Assembly: GCF_014648815.1 (NCBI RefSeq)
Contig: NZ_BMRV01000001.1
Span: forward strand, 124,001 to 188,000
Reading direction: 5' to 3'
Source of the DNA: Streptomyces flaveolus
GTDB taxonomy: Bacteria > Actinomycetota > Actinomycetes > Streptomycetales > Streptomycetaceae
Length of the DNA: 64,000 nucleotides
Shown here: positions 57,217 to 64,000 of the stretch, piece after piece
How positions within the stretch are numbered: position 1 is the stretch's first letter
Layout: each line of letters starts with the position of its first letter
Notes under the pieces: generated by a model
Databases searched by the model: none
What the model saw: the letters and a program-made list of their open reading frames with translations, nothing else
What the model was told of the DNA's origin: nothing
Translations under genes and position numbers: made by a program

Positions 57217-58722
57217 ATGCGCACCGCCCACTTCACCCTCGACCCCGCCTTCACCGTCGGCAAGGTCGACCCCCGTCTCTTCGGCTCCTTCGTGGAACAC
57301 CTCGGCCGCTGCGTCTACACCGGCATCCACGAGCCCGGCCACCCCACCGCGGACGCGGACGGCATCCGGCAGGACGTGCTGGAGCTGGTCCGGGAACTCG
57401 GCGTGACCGCCATCCGCTACCCCGGCGGAAACTTCGTCTCCGGCTACAAGTGGGAGGACTCCGTCGGCCCGGTGGAGGACCGCCCCCGCCGCCTGGACCT
57501 GGCCTGGCGCTCGACGGAGTCCAACCGCTTCGGCCTGTCCGAGTACATCGCCTTCCTCAAGAAGATCGGCCCCCAGGCCGAACCGATGATGGCGGTCAAC
57601 CTCGGCACCCGCGGCGTCGCCGAGGCCCTCGAACTCCAGGAGTACGCCAACCACCCCTCCGGCACGGCCCTGTCGGACCTGCGCGCCGAGCACGGCGACA
57701 AGGACCCCTTCGGCATCAGGCTCTGGTGCCTCGGCAACGAGATGGACGGCCCCTGGCAGACCGGTCACAAGACCGCCGAGGAGTACGGCCGCCTCGCCGC
57801 CGAGACGGCCCGCGCCATGCGCCAGATCGACCCGGACGTCGAACTCGTCGCCTGCGGATCCTCCAGCCAGGCCATGGACACCTTCGCCGAGTGGGAGGCG
57901 ACGGTCCTCCAGGAGACGTACGACCTCGTCGACTACGTCTCCCTGCACGCCTACTACGAGCCGCTCGACGGCGACGTCGACTCCTTCCTGGCCTCTGCCG
58001 TGGACATGGAGTCCTTCATCGAGAACGTCGTCGCCACCTGCGACCACATCGGCGCCCGCCTCAAGTCCAAGAAGAGGATCAACCTCTCCTTCGACGAGTG
58101 GAACGTCTGGTACATGGCCAAGACCCAGGCCGAGGTGAGCGCCCTGGACTGGCCCGAGGCGCCCCGCCTCCTCGAGGACAACTACAGCGTCATGGACGCC
58201 GTCGTCTTCGGCTCGCTCCTCATCGCCCTGCTGCGGCACGCCGACCGCGTCACCGTCGCCTGCCTCGCCCAGCTCGTCAACGTCATCGCCCCGATCATGA
58301 CCGAACCGGGCGGCCCCGCCTGGCGCCAGACGACGTTCTTCCCGTTCGCCCAGGCCTCGAAGTACGGCCGCGGCGACGTCCTCGACGTCCGGGTGGACTC
58401 CCCGACGTACGAGACGAAGAAGTACGGCGAGGCCGACCTGCTGCACGCCACCGCCGTGCGCGCCGAGGACGGCACGGTCACCGTCTTCGCCGTCAACCGC
58501 TCCCGCACCGAGCCGCTGCCGCTCGACGTCGCGCTCGGCGGGCTCGGTCTGACCGAGGTCGTGGAACACAGTGTCCTGGCGGACGCCGATCCCGACGCCC
58601 GCAACACGCTCGCCGAGCCCGAGCGGGTCGTCCCGCACCCGGTCGGGGGCACGGCCCTGACGGACGGCCGGCTGACGGCCGTCCTGGAGCCGCTGTCCTG
58701 GAACGTGATCCGGCTCGGCTGA
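57217..58722 (+). CDS. Intracellular GH51 alpha-L-arabinofuranosidase
   Basis: 501 residues, the full length for GH51: (beta/alpha)8 barrel with the acid/base Glu in RLWCLGNEMDGPW and the nucleophile Glu in NLSFDEWNVWY, then the C-terminal beta-sandwich. No signal peptide is present, so it acts in the cytoplasm on arabino-oligosaccharides brought in by the importer and releases L-arabinose. The start is ATG 57217, behind GAAAGGAA. It is probably in the same operon as GH43, or separately started after the repeat. Confidence 0.94.
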   Translation: MRTAHFTLDPAFTVGKVDPRLFGSFVEHLGRCVYTGIHEPGHPTADADGIRQDVLELVRELGVTAIRYPGGNFVSGYKWEDSVGPVEDRPRRLDLAWRSTESNRFGLSEYIAFLKKIGPQAEPMMAVNLGTRGVAEALELQEYANHPSGTALSDLRAEHGDKDPFGIRLWCLGNEMDGPWQTGHKTAEEYGRLAAETARAMRQIDPDVELVACGSSSQAMDTFAEWEATVLQETYDLVDYVSLHAYYEPLDGDVDSFLASAVDMESFIENVVATCDHIGARLKSKKRINLSFDEWNVWYMAKTQAEVSALDWPEAPRLLEDNYSVMDAVVFGSLLIALLRHADRVTVACLAQLVNVIAPIMTEPGGPAWRQTTFFPFAQASKYGRGDVLDVRVDSPTYETKKYGEADLLHATAVRAEDGTVTVFAVNRSRTEPLPLDVALGGLGLTEVVEHSVLADADPDARNTLAEPERVVPHPVGGTALTDGRLTAVLEPLSWNVIRLG

Positions 58723-58750
58723 GCCGGGGTCAGGGGGCCGGGGCCGAGGC

Positions 58751-61495
58751 TCAGGGCTCCCGGCGGCCGGGGGAGGCGACCGGTGCCACCGGCACCCCTC
58801 CGGCCGCGCTGCCCAGCAGGGTGAGCCGTACCGTCCCCGGCCCCGCCGGGGTGCCGTCGCCGGCCAGCACCGCCAGCGCGAGGGTGTTGGCGGCGGCGCG
58901 CGTGCGCAGGATGCCGTTCGGCAGGACGAGCGTGTGCTGGGGGCTCGTCCCGCCGTTGACGTACTCGCCCATGTTCCAGCCGTTCAGGAAGACCTGGACG
59001 CGGTAGTCGCGGGCCGGGTCGTCGTCGAGGGTGAGCCCGACCGAGGCGTCGACGTCCGGCGGGACGTCCAGCCGGAACGTCGTCCGGTACCAGGTGACGC
59101 CCTGCCGCCGGTCCGCGCGCGGGAAGGACACGGACTCCCAGCCGCCGTCGTCGTACCCGGGCAGGTGCCAGCCCTTCCGCTCCCCGTACAGCCCGCCGTT
59201 GTTGAGCGGCCCGCGCACGGGGTCGGGGGCCGCCGCGCCCCGCACCCGCCAGCGCACCTCCGGCGAGGCGCCCCCGAAGGTGACCGACGTGAGCCCCCGG
59301 GCCGCCCGGTAGTCGTCCTGGCCGTGCTGCGTGCGCCGGACCAGGACGGACAGGACGGGGGAGGGCGACCGCCCCGCGAGCGCCTGCTCGCGCAGCCGCT
59401 CGCGCAGACTCTCCGGCACACGGAAGCCGGCCGTGCCGGTCCGCGTGTCCTTCCCGTCCTCCTGCCCCACGTGGTGGGTGCCCAGCGGCTCCCCGTCCAG
59501 CCAGGCCATGAGCATCCCCCGCGCGCCCGTGCTGTACGCGAGGGAGACGGACTCCAGGTGGGCGGCGCCGGTGAGCCGGCCCCGGTACCAGACGTCGCCG
59601 TAGTGGAAGCCGTAGTCGTCGGCGAAGAGCACGGGCTGCTCCTCGGGCACGGGCGTCGGACCGGCCGACGTCCCGCGGTCGGCGAGCGTCCACCCCGAGT
59701 CGTCGTAACCGGGGTCGGCCTCCGGGTTCTCGTCCCGGCGCCGCCAGCCGTCGAGCGCGGGCAGCACCAGGTCCGGCACGCCGGGCAGCGGCTGCTTCGA
59801 CCGCAGGCTCTGGGCCCGGCTGACCGACGTGGCGACCGCGCGGCCGTTCCAGGCGACGTCGGTGATGCCGCGCGGCGCCCACACCTCCAGCCCGAATTCG
59901 TCGACCGTGTCACCGGTCAGCCGCACCGTGTCGCCGTCGAGGACGGCGTCGCGCAGCAGCGCCGGGCCGTACACGAGCCCCTTGCCCGACGGGGTCTCGT
60001 ACGGCCACAGCCGCAGGGACACGGCGTCGTCGGCGAAGAGCAGCAGCAGTGTGCGGTCGGAGCCGCCGCTGCGCACCCGCACCCGGGTCAGGCCGCCCGC
60101 CCCGAGCGGCACCGTCACGTGCAGCTTCTCCTTGTCGTACGCCCAGGCGGCCTCTTCGTCCAGCCGGGTGGGCCACGGCTCCTCCGGGCAGTCCAGCACG
60201 AGGTGGGCCATCTCGCCGGTCCGGCCCACGAAGGCGGCGATGTCCAGCCGTCCGACGCTCAGGGTCAGCAGGGGCTGCACGGTGGCGTAGGCCAGTTTCC
60301 GCCCCCCGCCCAGGTCGAGCCCGGCGGCGAGCAGCTTGGCGTCCCGCGCGGGAACGGTGACCGGCACGTCCGTCCCGTCCAGCGGCAGCGTGGACGTCAC
60401 GTCCGCGGCGGAGTCGTTGCGCAGGACGTACACGTGGGCGTCGGTGTCCGGGTTGGTCAGGTGGCGCACCTGGATCCGGGCGTCGCCGGCCCGGACGGCG
60501 GGCGCCGCGTCCAGCCGCACCAGGTCGGGGACGTGGCGCAGGAGGTGCCCGATCTGGTGGAGCGGGGCGAGCTTGTCCGTGGGCCTGCGCGCCTCGTCGA
60601 TCGGCGCCGTGGAGTCGTACGTGGGCGTGGGCGCCGACGGTGCGGCCAGCCAGCCCCACGAGGTCCCGCCGAACGCCGTGCCGGTGTCGTGCAGCGTGAG
60701 GCCCTGCGCGAGGTGGGTGAGATGGACCCGCCGCGCCTCGGCCGCGTCCGCGGTCCGGTGCGCCTCGCCCCGGGGGAGCGGGGTGCCGTCGTGGAGGAGG
60801 GGTACGTCGATGCCGTCCGCGCGGACCTTCTCGCGCAGGTGGCTCAGCAGGTCGGGCCGCGGGGCGTCGACCCGGTAGAGCAGGACCGTGCCGGTGCCCC
60901 GCGTGTACTGGTGCCGGGCGGCGACGGCGTTGACGCGGGTCAGCCACTCGTCGGCGTGCCGCAGATACGCCGGGTCGGTGGTCCGGGCGTCGCCCTCGGC
61001 CGCCGTCAGCCAGCCCGGCAGACCGCCGGCGTCGACGTCCGCGCCGATGTACGGGCCGGGCCGCAGGACGACGTACAGACCGGTCTCGGCGGCCGTGCGC
61101 AGGAACAGGTCCAGGTCCCGGACGCCGGTGAAGTCGTACCGTCCCGGGGCGGGGGAGTGCTGGTTCCAGGCGACGGGCACGCCGACCGCGTTGAAGCCGT
61201 AGGCCCGCATCTTCTGGAGAACGTCCCGCCACAGGGACGGGCTCGGCAGCCGGAAGGGGTGCAGCTCGCCGGCCCACAGCGCGAGGCGTCTGCCGTCGAC
61301 CAGCAGGGAGTGCCGGTCGAAGGCGATCTTGTGGCGCACCCCGTCGGCGCGGGGCGGCGCGGGCGGCGGACCGGTGGGTACGGGGCCGGGCGCGCCGGAG
61401 GCCGGCACCGCCCCGCCGCTCACGCTGCCGCCGAGGGCGAGACCGAGGACGGTGGTGCCCGCGAGGGCGCTGAAAACTCGTCTGCTGAGCTCCAA
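58751..61495 (-). CDS. Secreted GH35 beta-galactosidase-like protein lacking catalytic residues
   Basis: 914 residues. It starts at TTG 61495, with AGGAGAGG upstream, and a twin-arginine signal LSRRVFSALAGTTVLG. The GH35 barrel is recognisable (SLLVDGRRLALWAGELHPFRLPS, GFNAVGVPVAWNQHSP). The GPYINAE-type motif reads GPYIGADVDAGG, the acid/base VENEYG position (about residues 209-214) reads VDAPRP, and the stretch that should hold the nucleophile is missing: VPLLHDGTPL is followed at once by the late motif LHDTGTAFGGTSWGW. Two C-terminal jelly-roll domains (about 560-890) look intact. It is probably a carbohydrate-binding pseudoenzyme. Confidence 0.85.
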   Translation of the reverse strand: MELSRRVFSALAGTTVLGLALGGSVSGGAVPASGAPGPVPTGPPPAPPRADGVRHKIAFDRHSLLVDGRRLALWAGELHPFRLPSPSLWRDVLQKMRAYGFNAVGVPVAWNQHSPAPGRYDFTGVRDLDLFLRTAAETGLYVVLRPGPYIGADVDAGGLPGWLTAAEGDARTTDPAYLRHADEWLTRVNAVAARHQYTRGTGTVLLYRVDAPRPDLLSHLREKVRADGIDVPLLHDGTPLPRGEAHRTADAAEARRVHLTHLAQGLTLHDTGTAFGGTSWGWLAAPSAPTPTYDSTAPIDEARRPTDKLAPLHQIGHLLRHVPDLVRLDAAPAVRAGDARIQVRHLTNPDTDAHVYVLRNDSAADVTSTLPLDGTDVPVTVPARDAKLLAAGLDLGGGRKLAYATVQPLLTLSVGRLDIAAFVGRTGEMAHLVLDCPEEPWPTRLDEEAAWAYDKEKLHVTVPLGAGGLTRVRVRSGGSDRTLLLLFADDAVSLRLWPYETPSGKGLVYGPALLRDAVLDGDTVRLTGDTVDEFGLEVWAPRGITDVAWNGRAVATSVSRAQSLRSKQPLPGVPDLVLPALDGWRRRDENPEADPGYDDSGWTLADRGTSAGPTPVPEEQPVLFADDYGFHYGDVWYRGRLTGAAHLESVSLAYSTGARGMLMAWLDGEPLGTHHVGQEDGKDTRTGTAGFRVPESLRERLREQALAGRSPSPVLSVLVRRTQHGQDDYRAARGLTSVTFGGASPEVRWRVRGAAAPDPVRGPLNNGGLYGERKGWHLPGYDDGGWESVSFPRADRRQGVTWYRTTFRLDVPPDVDASVGLTLDDDPARDYRVQVFLNGWNMGEYVNGGTSPQHTLVLPNGILRTRAAANTLALAVLAGDGTPAGPGTVRLTLLGSAAGGVPVAPVASPGRREP

Positions 61496-61559
61496 GGGAG
61501 CCTCTCCTGTTGCCTGTACCGCTGGTGCCGGTGCGTCCACCGGGTCACCTGTGCCGGGC

Positions 61560-61587
61560 CCATTGTCCACAACGCCCCGCACAATGG
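61560..61587. promoter_or_regulatory. Inverted repeat before the Rrf2 gene
   Basis: CCATTGT (61560-61566) and ACAATGG (61581-61587), 14 bases apart, ending four bases before the rrf2 start. It is a possible autoregulatory operator in the divergent region shared with the GH35-like gene. Confidence 0.5.
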
Positions 61588-61591
61588 ACGT

Positions 61592-62050
61592 ATGAGGATC
61601 TCGGCACGGGCGGACTACGCGGTACGGGCGGTGCTGGAACTCGCCGTCCGGCAGGACGACTGCCCCGTGAAGGCGGAGGTGGTCGCCACCGCCCAGGACA
61701 TCCCGCACAAGTTCCTGGAGGGCATCCTCGGAGACCTGCGCCGGGGCGGCATCGTGGAGAGCCGGCGCGGCGGAGGCGGCGGGTACCGGCTGGCGCGCGA
61801 GGCGGCCGAGGTCACCGTCGCGGACGTCATCCGGGCGGTGGACGGGCCGATCGTCTCGGTGCGCGGCGAGCGGCCGACGGGCCTGGTGTACACGGGCACG
61901 GCGGGGCCGCTGCTGCCCCTGTGGGTGGCGCTGCGCGCCAACGTCCGCCGGATCCTGGAGGGCGTGACCATCGCGGACCTGGCGGCGGACGCGCTGCCGG
62001 ACCCGGTACGGGAGCTGGCGGCGGAGCCGGCGGCGTGGGAGAACCCGTAA
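61592..62050 (+). CDS. Rrf2 family transcriptional regulator
   Basis: 152 residues. The N-terminal winged helix is typical: MRISARADYAVRAVLELAV, QDIPHKFLEGILGDLRRGGIVES, GGGGGYRLAREAAEVTVADVIRAVDGP. The family's three-cysteine [2Fe-2S] ligand loop is absent (only one Cys, near residue 24), so it is not an iron-sulphur sensor of the IscR/NsrR kind and probably senses another signal. The start is ATG 61592. It diverges from the GH35-like gene. Confidence 0.9.
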   Translation: MRISARADYAVRAVLELAVRQDDCPVKAEVVATAQDIPHKFLEGILGDLRRGGIVESRRGGGGGYRLAREAAEVTVADVIRAVDGPIVSVRGERPTGLVYTGTAGPLLPLWVALRANVRRILEGVTIADLAADALPDPVRELAAEPAAWENP

Positions 62051-62222
62051 GGAGCCGCCGGCTTGCGGGCGTTCGGCTGCCGGCTTTTGGCCGGAGTGCC
62101 ACCTGTCCGGGGCGCGCGGGAGCCGCATACGATGCGACCGCTCTGTGCATGTCATGCACACGACCATCACATGGCACGCACATTCAACCACTGCCACCCC
62201 CCACCGACCGGATGGGAGACCC

Positions 62223-62873
62223 ATGGCCACCGGCCTGCTCCTGAGCGGCACGATCGCCGCGCTCCTCACCTCCGCGCTGCCCGCGCAGCACCAGTCCTCC
62301 GGCGGGTTCGAGGACCCGCCCCCGGACAAGATCGTCATCAAGGTCGCCACGGTGAACGGCTCCGGCTGCCCCCAGGGCACGGCAGCCGTCGCCGTCTCCG
62401 AGGACAACACGGCCTTCACCGTCACCTACAGCGACTACCTGGCGCAGGCCGGCGGCGGCTCCGCGCCCACCGCGTACCGCAAGAACTGCCAGCTCAACCT
62501 GCTCGTCCACGTCCCGCAGGGCTTCACCTATGCCGTCGCCAGCGCGGACTACCGCGGTTTCGCCGCACTCCAGCCGGGCGCCAAGGGCACCCAGCGGGCC
62601 TCGTACTACTTCCAGGGCTCCCCGAACACGGAGTACCGCACCCACCCGTTCAGCGGCCCCTACGACGACAACTGGCAGGCCACCGACTCCACCGACTGGG
62701 CCCAACTGGTCTGGGCGCCCTGCGGAGTCCAGCGCAACTTCAACATCAACACGGAGCTGCGGGTGAGCGCCGGGACGGACGCGGACCAGGTCAGCTTCAT
62801 GACGATGGACTCGACCGACGGCGACATCAGCACGGTCTACCACCTGGCGTGGAAGGAGTGCCCGGAGTCCTGA
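62223..62873 (+). CDS. Secreted DUF4360 protein
   Basis: 216 residues. A short signal peptide (about 1-20, ending ALPA) is followed by a DUF4360 domain: KIVIKVATVNGSGCPQGTAAVAVSEDNTAFTVTYSDY, KNCQLNLLVHVPQGFTYAVASADYRGFA, WAPCGVQRNFNINTELRV. Three cysteines within the mature part plus one at the end can form two disulphides. Function is unknown; the fold is predicted beta-sandwich. The start is ATG 62223 with GGGAG upstream; an in-frame ATG further up lacks this. Confidence 0.88.
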   Translation: MATGLLLSGTIAALLTSALPAQHQSSGGFEDPPPDKIVIKVATVNGSGCPQGTAAVAVSEDNTAFTVTYSDYLAQAGGGSAPTAYRKNCQLNLLVHVPQGFTYAVASADYRGFAALQPGAKGTQRASYYFQGSPNTEYRTHPFSGPYDDNWQATDSTDWAQLVWAPCGVQRNFNINTELRVSAGTDADQVSFMTMDSTDGDISTVYHLAWKECPES

Positions 62874-62891
62874 CCCGGGCGCGGCGACGGG

Positions 62892-64000
62892 TCACGGCCC
62901 GCCCGGCCGGCACAGCAGGGGCTTGTCCAGCTCCGCGCAGGGGCGGTGACCCTTGGAGCGGATGACGTCCTTGCCGACCTCGTTGGCGAGGTAGCGCAGG
63001 AATCCCGCGGCGATCGAGTCCGCCGGGGGCTCCCCGTAGGTGTAGGCGATCTCGGTCTCCCAGTACGGATACGCGCCCTCGTCGGCACCTTCGAGGGTCG
63101 CCGGGTAGCCGTCGATGCGGACCAGCCGCACGTCGTCGCGGGCCGTGGCGGCGCCGACCTCGCTGTGGCCGAGGGCTCCGGGAGTGGAGGCCACGGTGTC
63201 CAGCAGGGTCGGCGTGCCGCCCACCTCGCAGCGGCCCGGCTTCCTCGCGTCCAGGCTGTTGCAGTCGTTGGCGGTGGTGGCGAGCAGCGGCCTGCCGCCC
63301 AGCACCTGCTTCTGGAGCGTGGTCCGGGTGCCGGAACCGGGGTTGCGGCTGACGAGCTGGATGGGCAGGTCGCTGCCCTTCACCTGGCTCCAGTTGGTGA
63401 TCTCGCCCGCGTAGATGCGCCGCACCTGATCCAGCGACAGGTCCCGGACCCCGGCGTCCTCGTTCACGACCAGCGTGAACAGGGACAGGGCGACGGGTCT
63501 GGGCAGCAGTTGGGCGCGGCCGTCGGACTTGGGGCCGTCGCTGAAGGACAGCCGGTCGCCCAGCCCCTCCTTCGGCGCCGCCTTCCGTCCTGCCGCCGCG
63601 AGGGCGTCCAGACCGGGGACGCTGCCCTTGAAGGAGTCGTCGGTCAGCGGGATCCGGGCGTCGGGGCAGGTCTTCGTGTACTGCTTCGCGGCCTGTTCCA
63701 GGACCGGCTGGAACGCGGTGGAGCCCGACAGGTACAGCGTCCCCGCGGCGCAGTCCAGCGGCGCCGCCCGCCGGTCGTCGTCCCGGGCGAAGGTGGACAC
63801 GGACTGGGCGACGCTCACCAGGACGAGGACGGCGAGCAGCCAGCGGACCGGCCGTGAGGCGAAGGGGTAGTACTCGGTCCTCTTGATGGTCCCGCCACGC
63901 ACCCCGCCGACGACGCCCGCGGTGACCTCCGGGTCGGGGAAGTCGGCGTCGGTGAACTCCGGAACGCGGTCCAGGACCGCCAGCACCTTGTAGTGCGCCC
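62892..64000 (-). CDS. Membrane-anchored PstS-like substrate-binding protein (partial)
   Basis: The frame is open to the window edge (at least 369 residues), so the start is outside. It has an N-terminal cytoplasmic part (VPEFTDADFPDPEVTAG), one span (PVRWLLAVLVLVSVAQSV), then a periplasmic-type binding domain: LYLSGSTAFQPVLEQAAKQYTK (the SGST phosphate-loop), LFTLVVNEDAGVRDLSLDQVRRIYAGEITNWSQV, and SRNPGSGTRTTLQKQVLG, all typical of PstS. Unlike PstS it is not a lipoprotein; it has a cytoplasmic tail, hinting at sensing or anchoring. No pst genes are visible in the window. Confidence 0.85.
   Translation of the reverse strand, partial: AHYKVLAVLDRVPEFTDADFPDPEVTAGVVGGVRGGTIKRTEYYPFASRPVRWLLAVLVLVSVAQSVSTFARDDDRRAAPLDCAAGTLYLSGSTAFQPVLEQAAKQYTKTCPDARIPLTDDSFKGSVPGLDALAAAGRKAAPKEGLGDRLSFSDGPKSDGRAQLLPRPVALSLFTLVVNEDAGVRDLSLDQVRRIYAGEITNWSQVKGSDLPIQLVSRNPGSGTRTTLQKQVLGGRPLLATTANDCNSLDARKPGRCEVGGTPTLLDTVASTPGALGHSEVGAATARDDVRLVRIDGYPATLEGADEGAYPYWETEIAYTYGEPPADSIAAGFLRYLANEVGKDVIRSKGHRPCAELDKPLLCRPGGP

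Overview
The window is chromosomal DNA from a Streptomyces species. The support is very high GC with GC-rich third codon positions, many GTG/TTG starts, an HrdA-type sigma factor beside dnaG, MsiK-dependent-type sugar permeases without their own ATPase, LAxTG surface proteins with a class F sortase, and a gene order that from memory matches the Streptomyces coelicolor SCO2494 to about SCO2430 segment (ppdK, nirB, soxR-target FMN reductase, nasA, dgt, dnaG, hrdA, mbl, matB). That collinearity is recollection and was not computed. I see no prophage, insertion sequence or CRISPR array; most of the window looks like core chromosome.

Layout. 1-6.1 kb: the 3' end of ppdK, a membrane acyltransferase, an LAETG surface protein with an excalibur domain, two short-chain dehydrogenases, a PhoX-type phosphatase and a TetR regulator. 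6.2-10.4 kb: the nitrite assimilation operon (FAD oxidoreductase, nirB, nirD) with a GlnR-like box in front; a TSUP exporter diverges from it. 11.4-17.1 kb: an HxlR/dehydrogenase divergent pair, a class F sortase and partner secreted protein, an FMN reductase behind a SoxR-like box, an M4 protease and a gamma-glutamylcyclotransferase-like protein. 17.1-21.0 kb: nitrate reductase nasA, a SanA-like protein carrying an apparent frameshift, and a sirohydrochlorin chelatase; together with nirBD these make a nitrate-to-ammonium and siroheme set. 21.1-27.1 kb: dgt, a ferredoxin reductase, dnaG and hrdA. 27.1-33.3 kb: a heterodimeric ABC exporter, an FGGY kinase, a YtxH protein, two identical tRNA-Asn genes and a CAU tRNA.

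33.3-40.9 kb holds a 50-residue repeat peptide, a STAS-ANTAR protein, a degenerate GAF histidine kinase, the actin-like Mbl, a large secreted subtilase and a 19-residue hydrophobic peptide gene. 41.0-43.9 kb is matB with a fused acetyl-CoA-carboxylase-type carboxyltransferase, probably for malonyl/methylmalonyl-CoA supply. 44-48 kb has a methyltransferase, an ATP-grasp protein, an unknown protein and an IclR/SMP-30 operon. 48.2-52.6 kb is an unusual four-gene operon: an ImmA/IrrE-type metallopeptidase, two paralogous multi-span membrane proteins and a FAD monooxygenase. 53-58.7 kb is an arabinan utilisation operon (binding protein, two permeases, secreted GH43 arabinanase, intracellular GH51 arabinofuranosidase) behind two copies of a TTCGAA-type operator. 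A GH35-like secreted protein that has lost its catalytic residues follows on the other strand. The window closes with an Rrf2 regulator, a DUF4360 protein and a membrane-anchored PstS-like protein cut by the window edge.

The most interesting items are the catalytically dead GH35 protein, the metallopeptidase/twin membrane protein operon, the 19-residue peptide, the paired arabinose operators, and the recurrent pattern of a -10 hexamer 6-7 bases before a start codon (predicted leaderless transcripts).
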